A DNA stretch of 64,000 nt, taken from positions 124,001-188,000 of the forward strand of contig NZ_JAIVLG010000002.1 of assembly GCF_020524545.1 (NCBI RefSeq). Reading direction: 5' to 3'. How positions within the stretch are numbered: the first letter of the stretch is position 1; each line of letters starts with the position of its first letter. Source of the DNA: Microbacterium paraoxydans. Lineage in GTDB: Bacteria > Actinomycetota > Actinomycetes > Actinomycetales > Microbacteriaceae. Positions 32,628 to 41,465 of the stretch are shown here, piece after piece. The notes beneath the pieces were generated by a model that ran no database searches, was not told the DNA's origin, and was given only the letters and a program-made list of their open reading frames with translations. Both the position numbers and the translations under genes were made by a program.

Positions 32628-33548
32628 GTGACCAGTGCATTCGTCTCCGACCTCTTCGACCCGGCCGAATGGGTGCTCGCGCCCGGCGCGGAGGGCTACA
32701 CCGACATCACTGCGCACGTCTCGCACGACGGCGGGGTCGCACGCATCGCCTTCAACCGGCCGGAGGTCCGCAACGCGTTCCGTCCGCACACCGTGGATGA
32801 GCTCTACCGTGCGCTCGACATCGCCCGACAGGATGCGCGTATCGGCGCGGTACTGCTCACGGGCAACGGCCCGAGCCCGAAGGACGGCGGCTGGGCGTTC
32901 TGCTCCGGCGGTGACCAGCGCATCCGTGGTCGCGACGGCTACAAGTACTCGGACGCCGAGACGGCGATCGTCGACGGTGCGAGCCGTGCCGCGGTGGGTC
33001 GTCTGCACATCCTCGAGGTGCAGCGCCTCATCCGCTTCATGCCGAAGGTCGTCATCGCGGTCGTCCCTGGGTGGGCGGCGGGCGGCGGGCACTCCCTCCA
33101 CGTGGTCTGCGACCTCACGATCGCATCTGCGGAGGAGGCCCGCTTCAAGCAGACGGACGCTGACGTCGGCAGCTTCGACGCCGGCTACGGCTCCGCCTAC
33201 ATGGCACGCCAGACCGGGCAGAAGTTCGCTCGTGAGGTGTTCTTCCTCGCAGAGGAGTACTCCGCCCAGCGTGCGTACGAGATGGGCGCCGTGAACCGTG
33301 TCGTCCCGCACGCCGAACTCGAGCGTGAGGCGCTGAAGATGGCGCGCACCGTGCTCACGAAGTCGCCCACGGCGATCCGCATGCTGAAGTTCGCCTTCAA
33401 CGCCGTCGACGACGGTCTGGTCGGGCAGCAGGTGTTCGCGGGAGAGGCGACCCGCCTGGCCTACGGCACGGACGAAGCCGTCGAGGGCCGGGATTCGTTC
33501 CTCGAGAAGCGCGACCCCGACTGGTCCTCCTATCCCTGGCACTACTGA
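32628..33548 (+). CDS. menB: 1,4-Dihydroxy-2-naphthoyl-CoA synthase
   Basis: This 306-residue crotonase-fold enzyme has the oxyanion-hole segments WAFCSGGDQRIRG and VPGWAAGGGHSLHVVCDLTIAS, the catalytic region QTDADVGSFDAGYGSAY, and a C-terminus ending RDPDWSSYPWHY, which is diagnostic of MenB. It cyclises o-succinylbenzoyl-CoA to DHNA-CoA. The GTG start is probably leaderless. menE follows 13 bp downstream, so substrate supply and use are encoded together. Confidence 0.96.
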   Translation: MTSAFVSDLFDPAEWVLAPGAEGYTDITAHVSHDGGVARIAFNRPEVRNAFRPHTVDELYRALDIARQDARIGAVLLTGNGPSPKDGGWAFCSGGDQRIRGRDGYKYSDAETAIVDGASRAAVGRLHILEVQRLIRFMPKVVIAVVPGWAAGGGHSLHVVCDLTIASAEEARFKQTDADVGSFDAGYGSAYMARQTGQKFAREVFFLAEEYSAQRAYEMGAVNRVVPHAELEREALKMARTVLTKSPTAIRMLKFAFNAVDDGLVGQQVFAGEATRLAYGTDEAVEGRDSFLEKRDPDWSSYPWHY

Positions 33549-33561
33549 GCCGGAGAGCAGC

Positions 33562-34722
33562 ATGGTCGCACTGATCCCGACGGATGCCGAAGACCCGGTA
33601 CAGCTGCGGGATGCCCTCGTACGCGCGTTCGACGGCGGCCCCGCTCTGGGGCTCGGGATGGTGTCCGGAGCGCCCGAAGGCGTGGCCGACGGCATCGCGG
33701 CCGTCATCGCGACTTCCGGTTCGAGCGGTATCCCGAAGCGAGTCGCCCTGAGCGGTGAGGCGTTGCGGGCGAGCGCTGAGGCCACGGCGGCGCGGATCGG
33801 CAGCGGACGCTGGTTGCTCGCCCTCCCCGCCGGCTACGTCGCGGGGCTGCAGGTGCTCGTTCGCTCGATCCTCGCTGGCACCCAGCCGATGCGGATCGAG
33901 GGCCGCTTCTCCCCGAGCTCGTTCGCTCAGGCGACCTTCGAGATGATGCGCCCGTCGCCGTCGCCGTCGTCGGGGATTCCGGACCTGTACACCGCGCTGG
34001 TCCCTGCCCAGGTCGCGACCCTGCTCGATGCCGCCGACGACACCGCGGTGTGTGCCGCGCTCATGGCGTATCGCGCGATCCTGGTCGGTGGACAGGCACT
34101 CCCCGAGCCCCTCCGTGAGCGGGCGGCGGACCTCGGGGTCCGTCTGGTGCGCACCTACGGCTCGACGGAGACCAGCGGTGGGTGCGTCTACGACGGCGTG
34201 CCGCTCGACACCGTGGGGGTGCGCGTGGTCGACGGCGAGCTGCGGCTCGCGGGTCCGATGCTCGCCGAGGGATACCTCGGCGACGGATCGCTGACGGCCC
34301 GGACGTTCGTCCACGACGAGCACGGCATCCGCTGGTACCGCACCGGTGATCTCGGCCTCGTGGAGGACGGGATCGTGCGGGTGCACGGCAGGGCGGACAA
34401 CGTGATCGTCTCGGGCGGGATCAACATCTCGCTCGATCGGGTCGAGCGCATCGTCCGCCGGATCGCGGGACTTCACGAGGCCGTGGTGGTCGGGGTGGAA
34501 GACGAGCGCTGGGGCGAGGCCTCGGTGATCGTCGCGGTCCGGGGCGAGGCGCTGCGGCGCAGCGAGTCCGAGCAGCTCGCGCACGCGCGCGACGCCGTCG
34601 AAGCGGAACTCGGCAGGCACGCTCGTCCGGCCCGCCTGGTCCTCGTCGATGAGATCGACCTCCTGCCTTCCGGGAAGCCGGACCGGGAGGCGATCCGCCG
34701 CGCCGTCGTCGAGTTGCACTGA
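33562..34722 (+). CDS. menE: o-Succinylbenzoate--CoA ligase
   Basis: This 386-residue acyl-adenylate enzyme has the phosphate loop ATSGSSGIPKRVALS, the adenine motif TYGSTETSGG, the hinge YRTGDLG and a late SGKPDREA with the catalytic lysine. It is short for the family, as usual for actinobacterial MenE, because the N-terminal domain is reduced. It activates o-succinylbenzoate for MenB. GGAGAG lies 6 nt before the ATG. It ends 36 bp before a separately transcribed methyltransferase gene. Confidence 0.94.
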   Translation: MVALIPTDAEDPVQLRDALVRAFDGGPALGLGMVSGAPEGVADGIAAVIATSGSSGIPKRVALSGEALRASAEATAARIGSGRWLLALPAGYVAGLQVLVRSILAGTQPMRIEGRFSPSSFAQATFEMMRPSPSPSSGIPDLYTALVPAQVATLLDAADDTAVCAALMAYRAILVGGQALPEPLRERAADLGVRLVRTYGSTETSGGCVYDGVPLDTVGVRVVDGELRLAGPMLAEGYLGDGSLTARTFVHDEHGIRWYRTGDLGLVEDGIVRVHGRADNVIVSGGINISLDRVERIVRRIAGLHEAVVVGVEDERWGEASVIVAVRGEALRRSESEQLAHARDAVEAELGRHARPARLVLVDEIDLLPSGKPDREAIRRAVVELH

Positions 34723-34745
34723 TCGTCGCTCCGTCTGCGCTCTGC

Positions 34746-34751
34746 CAGACT
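34746..34751 (+). promoter_or_regulatory. -10 box of a leaderless promoter (methyltransferase)
   Basis: CAGACT ends 7 nt before the ATG at 34759, which lacks a Shine-Dalgarno. Confidence 0.45.
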
Positions 34752-34758
34752 GATCGGC

Positions 34759-35550
34759 ATGGCCTCGTACACGCATGGACACCACGAATCCGTCCTCCGC
34801 TCGCACAACGTGCGCGACATCGCGAACTCCGCGGCCTACCTTCGCCCGCATCTCACCGCTGCGACGCGGCTTCTGGACGTCGGGGCGGGGCCGGGCACCA
34901 TCACCGCCGACTTCGCCGGGATCGTCGCCCACGTCACCGCCACCGAGATCGATGAGAACGCCCTCTCCCTGTCGCGCGGACTCGCCGCCGAGCGCGGTCT
35001 GACGAACCTCGCCTTCTCGATCGAGGATGTGCACTCCCTGGGTTTCCCCGACGACTCTTTCGACGTCGTGCACACGCATCAGGTGCTGCAGCATGTCGGC
35101 GACCCGGTGCAGGCACTGCGGGAGATGCGCCGAGTCACCGTTCCGGGAGGGATCGTCGCCGCTCGCGATGCCGACTACGCGGGCTTCATCTGGTTCCCGA
35201 TCCTGCCCGAACTCGACCGCTGGCTCACGCTGTACCAGACAGCCGCGCGGGCGAACGGCGGGGAGCCCGATGCCGGACGACGGCTGTTGTCCTGGGCGCG
35301 CGCCGCGGGCTTCGAGGAGGTCACGGCGACGGCCTCCACGTGGTGCTACGCATCTGCTTCCGAGCGTGCGTGGTGGGGAGGGATGTGGGCCGACCGCATC
35401 CTCGAGTCCGCGCTCGCACGGCAGCTCGTCGACAGTCAGCTGGCGACGCGTACTGATCTGGAGCAGATCAGCGACGCCTGGAAGCGCTGGGCCGACGACG
35501 GCGACGGGTGGTTCCTGGTGCCCCACGGCGAGATCATCGCGCGAGCCTGA
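34759..35550 (+). CDS. Class I SAM-dependent methyltransferase
   Basis: This 263-residue protein has motif I LLDVGAGPGTITADF, the acidic end of strand 2 (TATEIDENAL), motif II FDVVHTHQVLQHV and motif III VTVPGGIVAARDAD. It uses S-adenosylmethionine to methylate an unknown small molecule. It lies next to menE, but its C-terminal half (WFPILPELDRWLTLY) resembles generic UbiE-like enzymes rather than demethylmenaquinone methyltransferase, so a menaquinone role is only possible. Confidence 0.87.
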   Translation: MASYTHGHHESVLRSHNVRDIANSAAYLRPHLTAATRLLDVGAGPGTITADFAGIVAHVTATEIDENALSLSRGLAAERGLTNLAFSIEDVHSLGFPDDSFDVVHTHQVLQHVGDPVQALREMRRVTVPGGIVAARDADYAGFIWFPILPELDRWLTLYQTAARANGGEPDAGRRLLSWARAAGFEEVTATASTWCYASASERAWWGGMWADRILESALARQLVDSQLATRTDLEQISDAWKRWADDGDGWFLVPHGEIIARA

Positions 35551-35598
35551 CCTCGCGGGATACATCCGACGACGGATGCCCGCTGCCATGCCCTCGCG

Positions 35599-35604
35599 TA
35601 GCGT
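35599..35604 (+). promoter_or_regulatory. -10 box of a leaderless promoter (histidine kinase)
   Basis: TAGCGT ends 6 nt before the GTG at 35611. Confidence 0.45.
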
Positions 35605-35610
35605 GGGGGA

Positions 35611-36789
35611 GTGATCCGCCCGCTCTCCCGCACGGCGCTGACCCTCGACATCGTCGGGGCGGCGCTGCTCTTCCTCGTCTTCGTCCCGATGTCACTCGTG
35701 TTCTACGGTCCGGGAACCGGGAACAGCGCGATCGGGGGCGTGGCGGTGGTGGCCGTGGTCTTCGCCGCCGTCCTGATGTTCGGAGGGGTGGCGATCGGGC
35801 GGCTCGCCCCCGGGCTCTCCCTCGCCGCAGCCTGGGCCGGTGCGATCCTCCAGATGGTGGCCGGATTCGGTCCGCTGCCGATCGACGTCGCGATCCTGCT
35901 CGTGCTCTACGCCACAGCCGCGTGGGGCACGCGGCGTGTGCTCTGGTGGGGTTTCGGGTCCGTGATCGTCGGCGGCGTGATCGCCGCGCTCTACATGGTC
36001 GTCGTGAACGGTGTCGCCTTCGGCACCGGAAGCGGCTGGGAGAAGGTGACGACGGGCACGCTGCTGCTGGTCGTCTCGCTCATGGCCCTCGGCTTCGCCT
36101 GGGTGTGCGGGCTGCTGTGGCGGGTCGTGCTGCGTGCGCGTCGTACCCGTGCGGCGCAGTTGCAGGCCGAGTCGCTCGCCGTCGAGGAGCAGGAGCGCGT
36201 GCGCATCGCGCGGGACATGCACGACGTCGTGGCCCACTCCCTGGCCGTCGTCATCGCCCAGGCGGACGGAGCACGATACGCGGCCGCGGCGAAACCCGAG
36301 ATGGCGACCGAAGCACTCGGCACCATCGCGCAGACCGCCCGCGGGGCCTTGAGCGATGTGCGGATGCTGCTCACGCAGCTCCGGCACCGGCAGGGCGATG
36401 GTCCGCAGCCGACGCTCGCCGACCTCGAAGCCCTGTTCGCGCAGGTCCGCCACGCGGGGATCGAGCCGCGGGTCACGGTCGATCCCATGCCACCGGGAGA
36501 ACCACCGGGGGCTATCCAACTCGCGGTGTACCGCATCCTGCAGGAGGCGCTCACGAACGCGATCCGGCACGGCGACGGAGCGGTCGACGTCCACCTCGCG
36601 TGGCTTGCCGACCGCGTCGAGCTCGAGGTGCGCAACACGGTGCAGCGCGATGCCGCCGTCGGTGTCGGAGGCCACGGCGTGATCGGGATGCGGGAGCGGG
36701 CGCAGCTCGTCGGCGGTAGTCTGCAAGCCGAGCGCCGGGGGGCGCAGTTCGTCGTCCATGCCACGCTTCCGATCGGAGCCTCCGAATGA
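35611..36789 (+). CDS. Sensor histidine kinase, NarL/DesK type
   Basis: This 392-residue protein has about five to six N-terminal membrane helices (to about residue 175) with no large external domain. It then has HisKA_3 with the phospho-acceptor His204 in RIARDMHDVVAHSL and an HATPase domain (LQEALTNAIRHG, GGHGVIGMRERAQLVGG). Kinases like this sense membrane state or a partner transporter. Its stop overlaps the response regulator start, and an ABC/FtsX transporter follows, a common arrangement for envelope-stress or peptide-antibiotic responses. Confidence 0.93.
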   Translation: MIRPLSRTALTLDIVGAALLFLVFVPMSLVFYGPGTGNSAIGGVAVVAVVFAAVLMFGGVAIGRLAPGLSLAAAWAGAILQMVAGFGPLPIDVAILLVLYATAAWGTRRVLWWGFGSVIVGGVIAALYMVVVNGVAFGTGSGWEKVTTGTLLLVVSLMALGFAWVCGLLWRVVLRARRTRAAQLQAESLAVEEQERVRIARDMHDVVAHSLAVVIAQADGARYAAAAKPEMATEALGTIAQTARGALSDVRMLLTQLRHRQGDGPQPTLADLEALFAQVRHAGIEPRVTVDPMPPGEPPGAIQLAVYRILQEALTNAIRHGDGAVDVHLAWLADRVELEVRNTVQRDAAVGVGGHGVIGMRERAQLVGGSLQAERRGAQFVVHATLPIGASE

Positions 36790-37421
36790 TCAGAGTCGTG
36801 CTCGTCGACGACCAAGCGCTGTTCCGTGCCGGTATCCGCATGCTCGTCGCCTCGCAGCCCGATCTCGAAGTGGTCGGCGAGGCGGGCGACGGGCAGGAGG
36901 CGCTCGAGGTCGTGCGGTCGACGCGGCCCGACGTGGTGCTGATGGACATCCGGATGCCGGTCATGGACGGGCTCACCGCGACGGCCGAGATCCTCGCCCG
37001 CCCGGAGCCGCCGCGCATCGTCATGCTCACCACTTTCGACCTCGACGAGGCTGCCGCGCGGGCGATCCGCCAGGGTGCGAGCGGCTTTCTGCTCAAGGAT
37101 GCCGACCCGGAGTTCCTGCTCGCCGCGATCCGCACGGTGCATTCCGGTTCGAGCGTGATCGCGGCCGCGGCGACCCGTGACCTGTTCGCGCACTTCGCGC
37201 AGGCGCCGCGCCCGGTGCCCGCCCAGTACGACACCCTCACCGATCGCGAGAAGGAGATCTTCGCTCTCGCTGCACGAGGGTTGTCGAACGCGGAGATCGC
37301 CGGCCGGGAGTTCCTCAGCGAGGCGACCGTGAAGACGCACATCAGCCGCATCCTCACCAAGCTCGCGCTGCGCGATCGGGTGCAACTGGTGGTCTTCGCG
37401 TTCGAGCACGGCCTCGCCTGA
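36786..37421 (+). CDS. Response regulator, NarL/LuxR family
   Basis: This 211-residue protein has a receiver domain with the phosphorylated Asp54 in VVLMDIRMPVMDG and the conserved Lys in FLLKDADPEFL, and a C-terminal LuxR HTH (LTDREKEIFALAARGLSNAEI, then SEATVKTHISRILTKL). Its ATG overlaps the kinase stop. It most likely controls the transporter 120 bp downstream, where three GATGATCC-type half sites lie before the promoter. Confidence 0.95.
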   Translation: MIRVVLVDDQALFRAGIRMLVASQPDLEVVGEAGDGQEALEVVRSTRPDVVLMDIRMPVMDGLTATAEILARPEPPRIVMLTTFDLDEAAARAIRQGASGFLLKDADPEFLLAAIRTVHSGSSVIAAAATRDLFAHFAQAPRPVPAQYDTLTDREKEIFALAARGLSNAEIAGREFLSEATVKTHISRILTKLALRDRVQLVVFAFEHGLA

Positions 37422-37462
37422 CCACCGCCCTCCGCACCGTCCAGCGGCGATCGTCATCGACC

Positions 37463-37509
37463 GGATCATCCTTGCGATGTAGGGGGATGATCCGCCCGGG
37501 CGATGATCC
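37463..37509 (+). promoter_or_regulatory. Candidate response-regulator binding sites
   Basis: GGATCATCC (37463-37471) and GGATGATCC (37485-37493) form an inverted pair, and GATGATCC recurs at 37502-37509. The last copy overlaps the -35 position of the next promoter (-10 TAGCGT at 37527-37532, 7 nt before the ATG). Confidence 0.6.
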
Positions 37510-37539
37510 GCAGGGGACCGTCGAAATAGCGTCGAAGGC

Positions 37540-38301
37540 ATGGAGATCACGACCACCGACATGGGGCTCGCCGCCCGCGTCCAGCACCTGAAGAAGACCT
37601 ACGGCTCGGGCGAGGGCACCGTCCGCGCGCTCGACGACGTCAGCGTGGGTATCCGGCGCGGACAGTTCACCGCGATCATGGGGCCATCCGGCTCCGGCAA
37701 GTCCACCCTCATGCACATCATGGCGGGCCTCGACAGCCCCACGGAGGGACGTGCGTGGATCGGCGACACCGAGATCACCGGACTCGGCGACCTCGACCTC
37801 ACCATCCTGCGCCGCCGCCGTGTGGGCTTCATCTTCCAGGCCTTCAACCTCGTTCCCACACTCGACGCGCGCGCCAACATCATGCTGCCGTTCGAGCTCG
37901 ACGGTCGCCGTCCGAGTGCGCTCGAACGCGCCAGGATCGACGGTCTCATCGACACCCTCGGTCTCGCCCCGCGCTTGAGCCACCGGCCCCATCAGCTGTC
38001 GGGCGGGCAGCAGCAGCGGGTGGCCATCGCTCGCGCGCTCGCCACCGCGCCCGACCTCGTCTTCGCGGACGAGCCCACCGGAAACCTCGACTCGAAGACC
38101 GGGCGCGAGGTGCTGCGCCTGCTCGCCACCGCGAGCCGGGAGCACGGACAGTCGATCGCGATGGTCACCCATGACGCGATCGCCGCGAGCCACGCCGATC
38201 GCGTGCTCTACCTCGGCGACGGCCGCATCGTGGCCGATCACCCTCGCCAGACCGCGGAGGAGATCTCCGCGTACATGCTCGCCGCCGAGGTGGCCGCATG
38301 A
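37540..38301 (+). CDS. ABC transporter ATP-binding protein (LolD/MacB type)
   Basis: This 253-residue protein has Walker A GPSGSGKS (48-55), Q-loop IFQAFNLVPTL, signature LSGGQQQR and Walker B DLVFADEPTGNLDSK, the pattern of the MacB/LolD/BceA group that works with FtsX-like permeases. Such systems move peptides or lipids outward, or act mechanically, rather than importing. The mRNA is probably leaderless. The permease gene overlaps its stop (ATGA). The two-component genes upstream are the likely controllers. Confidence 0.94.
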   Translation: MEITTTDMGLAARVQHLKKTYGSGEGTVRALDDVSVGIRRGQFTAIMGPSGSGKSTLMHIMAGLDSPTEGRAWIGDTEITGLGDLDLTILRRRRVGFIFQAFNLVPTLDARANIMLPFELDGRRPSALERARIDGLIDTLGLAPRLSHRPHQLSGGQQQRVAIARALATAPDLVFADEPTGNLDSKTGREVLRLLATASREHGQSIAMVTHDAIAASHADRVLYLGDGRIVADHPRQTAEEISAYMLAAEVAA

Positions 38302-39758
38302 GCGCCGTCGCCGCGGTCGTCCCCGAGACCCGGGCGACGGGACCCCGTCTGGCCTGGTTGCGTGATCGCGGCATGGGGGCCAGCATCCTGGTCGCGGCGC
38401 TGTCGGCCGCGTTCGGCGTGCTGCTCGTGGAGATCACCGCGTACATCGGCGCAGTGCTGCAGGCAGACCCCTTCATCGGCGACAGCGGGACGCTCGCCTT
38501 CGTCGTCGCGCTCCTGTCAGTGCTGCTGACCGTGGTCGCGATGTATGTCGCCGCGATCGTCACGGCGAACACCTTCTCCACGATCATCGCCGGACGCACC
38601 AGGCAGATCGCCCTCCTCCGCCTGATCGGAGCGACGGTGCGCTCGCAGCGGGGCGAGGTCGGGAAACAGGGACTCGTCGTCGGGCTTCTCGGGGCGGCGA
38701 TCGGTCTTCTCGTCGGCCTCGCGCTCGCGGTGATCGGGGTGCAGATCGGTGGGCAGCTGATCGACAACGCTCCCACCGACTTCTCCCTCGCCCAGCCTTT
38801 CGTGGTGCTTCCGGCGATCGGCGTGGCGCTCACCACCTGGGCCGCGGCCTGGGCGGGCTCTCGAAGGGTCCTCTCGGTCACCCCGCTGCAGGCACTCGGC
38901 GGCGCCGTGGAGCGCACGCACGAAGAGGTGTCCGGCAGGCAGGGGCGCCACATCGGTGCCTGGATCCTGCTCCTCAGCGGTGCGGCTCTGCTGGCCGGAG
39001 GGGTGCTGCTCGGCCTGATGACACCGCTCGGGGTCGTGGTCGCCTTCTTCGGCGGGGTGCTCTCGTTCACCGGTCTGGCACTCGGCTCCGTGCTGTTCAT
39101 GCCGCCCGTGCTGAGGGTGGTGGGGCGGATGTTCGGGTCGAGCGCCACCGCGCGACTCGCCGCCGAGAACGCGCTGCGGTATCCGGAGCGTTCGTCGCGG
39201 ATGGCGATCGGCGTGGTAATGGGGGTGACCCTGGTGACGATGTTCGCCGTCGCTCTCGAGTCCGCGAAGCGACTGATGATGAGCCAGGTGACGGGAGAGG
39301 TTCCCGACGAGTTCTTCGCCCCGATGGACGCCTTCGCCGCGATCATGATGGTGCTGGTGGCCGTCTCCGCCGTGATCGCCGCGGTCGGACTCGTGAACCT
39401 GCTCACGATCGGCGTCGTGCAGCGTCGTCGCGAGCTCGGTCTGCTGCGCTCGATCGGGCTGTCCAACGGGCAGGTTCGACGCATGGTCCTCCTGGAGGCG
39501 ACGCACATCACCGTCGCGGCCACGCTGACCGGCCTCGTGCTGGGCGTCGTGTACGGCTGGATCGCCGCACAGTCCCTCCTGGGATCCGTGCCGACCCTGC
39601 CCGACTTCGTCCCCGCCGGTCTCGTGGCACCGCAGATCCCGTGGGTTCCGGTGGCGATCATCGTCGCCTCCACGGCCGTGCTCACCCTGGTGGCCGCGGC
39701 GACGCCCACCCGCCTGGCCACCCGCGTGGCTCCGGTGGAGGCGCTCGCGGCGGACTGA
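38298..39758 (+). CDS. FtsX-like ABC transporter permease
   Basis: This 486-residue membrane protein has an N-terminal helix, FtsX-like repeats (ITANTFSTIIAGRTRQIALLRLIGA; and NLLTIGVVQRRRELGLLRSIG near the C-terminus) and about eight helices in all. The two repeats, each with a coupling helix (R-I/L-L-R-x-I-G-A), indicate an internally duplicated permease. It partners the ATPase upstream. No large periplasmic MacB domain is present. Confidence 0.92.
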   Translation: MSAVAAVVPETRATGPRLAWLRDRGMGASILVAALSAAFGVLLVEITAYIGAVLQADPFIGDSGTLAFVVALLSVLLTVVAMYVAAIVTANTFSTIIAGRTRQIALLRLIGATVRSQRGEVGKQGLVVGLLGAAIGLLVGLALAVIGVQIGGQLIDNAPTDFSLAQPFVVLPAIGVALTTWAAAWAGSRRVLSVTPLQALGGAVERTHEEVSGRQGRHIGAWILLLSGAALLAGGVLLGLMTPLGVVVAFFGGVLSFTGLALGSVLFMPPVLRVVGRMFGSSATARLAAENALRYPERSSRMAIGVVMGVTLVTMFAVALESAKRLMMSQVTGEVPDEFFAPMDAFAAIMMVLVAVSAVIAAVGLVNLLTIGVVQRRRELGLLRSIGLSNGQVRRMVLLEATHITVAATLTGLVLGVVYGWIAAQSLLGSVPTLPDFVPAGLVAPQIPWVPVAIIVASTAVLTLVAAATPTRLATRVAPVEALAAD

Positions 39759-39764
39759 CGGCTC

Positions 39765-39770
39765 TAGGCT
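39765..39770 (+). promoter_or_regulatory. -10 box of a leaderless promoter (39777 gene)
   Basis: TAGGCT ends 6 nt before the ATG at 39777. Confidence 0.5.
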
Positions 39771-39776
39771 GGTCGG

Positions 39777-40436
39777 ATGCCGTCGCCGTTCGATCAGTCC
39801 ACATATCAGGTCCGTCTCGACTGGGGAGCCGCTGGCCTCGCTCGCCTCGCCCCCACCGACATCGTCGTGGTCGTGGACGTGTTGCGGTTCTCCTCCACGG
39901 TCATCGATGCGGTGGCGTCCGGCGCGGAGGTCGCGCTGGCGGAGGCGGTGGGCTGGTCGCGGAACGGCGCGGCCGTGGCCGCTGCCGCAGCGCCGGATGC
40001 GACCGTGCTGATCGGCGGCGTTCGCAATGCCTCGGCCGTGGCGCGCGCGGTGCAGACCATCCAGGAGCGGCGACAGGCGCGCACCTCTGTCGCGGTCATC
40101 GCTGCGGGAGAGGTCGATACCGAGGGGACGCTGCGGTTCGCGGTCGAGGACCAGCTCGGCGCCGGGGCGATCGTGCTGGCGCTCTCGGATCGTGGCATCG
40201 ACCACACGGCGCCGGACGCGGCCGTCGCGGCTGAGGGGTTCCGTGCCCTGCGAGGCGCTCTGCGGCACATGATCGGCGCGAGCGGGTCAGGGCGCGAGCT
40301 CGCCGGGGGCGTCGAGGCGACCACCCGCATCCAGGCGGCCGGTCTGGCGCCGACCTCGACGACGGACGCTGCCGCGCTCGATGCCGTCGACGTCGTTCCG
40401 CTGCTGCACGCAGGGGCGTTCGTCCCGTTCGCCTGA
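39777..40436 (+). CDS. 2-Phosphosulfolactate phosphatase (ComB) family protein
   Basis: This 219-residue protein has the ComB-type segments VVVVDVLRFSSTVIDAVASGA, LIGGVRNASAVARAV and AGAIVLALSDRG. In methanogens ComB removes phosphate from phosphosulfolactate in coenzyme M synthesis. No partner genes for sulfolactate metabolism lie in this window, so the reaction in this organism is uncertain. It stands alone with a leaderless promoter. Confidence 0.85.
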   Translation: MPSPFDQSTYQVRLDWGAAGLARLAPTDIVVVVDVLRFSSTVIDAVASGAEVALAEAVGWSRNGAAVAAAAAPDATVLIGGVRNASAVARAVQTIQERRQARTSVAVIAAGEVDTEGTLRFAVEDQLGAGAIVLALSDRGIDHTAPDAAVAAEGFRALRGALRHMIGASGSGRELAGGVEATTRIQAAGLAPTSTTDAAALDAVDVVPLLHAGAFVPFA

Positions 40437-40488
40437 CCCCGGCACCGACTCCTGCGGCGAGGGAGCCTCCGGTTCCGCGCGGGGCACG

Positions 40489-40494
40489 TAGGGT
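40489..40494 (+). promoter_or_regulatory. -10 box of a leaderless promoter (DUF3054 gene)
   Basis: TAGGGT ends 6 nt before the ATG at 40501. Confidence 0.45.
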
Positions 40495-40500
40495 CGTGGC

Positions 40501-40923
40501 ATGAGGTACCTCCCCGCCGTCATCGTCGACACCGTGCTCGTGCTGGTCTTCGCTGCGATCGGCCGGGCCTCGCATGACGAGGACCCCGCCGGGTTCGTGC
40601 TCACCGCCTGGCCTTTCCTGGTCGCTCTGCTCCTCGGACATCTCGTCGCGGCCCTGCTCCCCGGCAGACCGCGTCGTCCATGGTCCCTCCTGTGGGGCGT
40701 GGTCGTGTGGATCGTGACGGTCGCGGGCGGCATGCTCGTCCGGGTGCTCTCCGGCGACACGGCCGAAGTGCCGTTCATCATCGTCGCGACCCTCGTCCTC
40801 GGGGCGTTCCTCGTCGGCTGGCGTGCGATCGCGGCGCTGCTTCGCCGCCGACGAGGGACGACGGCCGATCACGACCTGCCGGACTCGGCCGAGCCCGGTG
40901 CGGGGGACGATCCGGCCCCCTGA
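40501..40923 (+). CDS. DUF3054 membrane protein
   Basis: This 140-residue protein has four predicted helices and opens with VIVDTVLVLVFAAIGRASHD, the recognisable start of DUF3054 proteins, followed by WPFLVALLLGHL and WIVTVAGGMLVRV. The last 25 residues are charged and cytoplasmic. Function is unknown. It is convergent with the SprT-like gene with only 7 bp between the stop codons, the one convergent pair here without room for a palindrome. Confidence 0.87.
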   Translation: MRYLPAVIVDTVLVLVFAAIGRASHDEDPAGFVLTAWPFLVALLLGHLVAALLPGRPRRPWSLLWGVVVWIVTVAGGMLVRVLSGDTAEVPFIIVATLVLGAFLVGWRAIAALLRRRRGTTADHDLPDSAEPGAGDDPAP

Positions 40924-40930
40924 GCAGCGG

Positions 40931-41419
40931 TCAGCGCGGCATCTGCGCGGCGAGGCGCACGTCGGACGATATCTCGCGCCGCGTCCATGCGAACAGGTGC
41001 CGGGCATCGTAGGTGCGCGAGCAGCGCGCGCACGAAGTGGGTCGTGTCGGTCGACGGTGACGGTAGGTCACGTGGCCAGCGGGGCAGCTCCCCACCCACG
41101 GCGCGAGCTCGACCGCGGTCTCGCCGTGGTGCGTCGTGCCGCCGACGTATCCGAGGTCGCGGGCGACGCGCTTCCAGGTCGGTCCGTGCGCCGCCGCGTG
41201 GCCGGCGAGGGCGTGCGCGACCTCGTGCAGCAGCACCTGATGGATCTCGTCGTCATCGAACCGCGCGGCCAGATAGCGCGAGACCGTGATGCGCTGCTTC
41301 GTGTAGTCGCACTGCCCGGCGCGGCGCTTGGCGTTGTCGAAGCCGAAGGACCAGCCGTCATCGAGATGCAGCGTGATCAGTGCTTCGCCCCAGACGCGCA
41401 CACGGTCGAGTTCCGCCAT
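40931..41419 (-). CDS. SprT-like zinc metallopeptidase domain protein
   Basis: This 162-residue protein has the zinc motif LLHEVAHAL (HEVAH at 65-69) with a third histidine in HGPTWKRVARDLG, and then a C-terminal zinc-ribbon-like segment (SCPAGH and SCARC). That is the SprT/SPRTN fold, whose eukaryotic members cleave DNA-protein crosslinks. The bacterial role is unproven. The ATG at 41419 is 6 nt after TACCCT, so the start is leaderless. It is a single-gene unit. Confidence 0.88.
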   Translation of the reverse strand: MAELDRVRVWGEALITLHLDDGWSFGFDNAKRRAGQCDYTKQRITVSRYLAARFDDDEIHQVLLHEVAHALAGHAAAHGPTWKRVARDLGYVGGTTHHGETAVELAPWVGSCPAGHVTYRHRRPTRPTSCARCSRTYDARHLFAWTRREISSDVRLAAQMPR

Positions 41420-41425
41420 GCGATC

Positions 41426-41431
41426 AGGGTA
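41426..41431 (-). promoter_or_regulatory. -10 box of a leaderless promoter (SprT-like gene)
   Basis: On the minus strand TACCCT ends 6 nt before the ATG at 41419. The element is the same TACCCTGATCRC sequence seen before the ArsR-type gene at 3984. Confidence 0.5.
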
Positions 41432-41465
41432 AGCCATGCGACCGACATCGTGGTCGCGGCAGGTC

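Noticed and set aside
40924..40930. A palindrome in the DUF3054/SprT-like convergent gap
   Set aside because: The gap is only 7 bp and nothing symmetrical is present.
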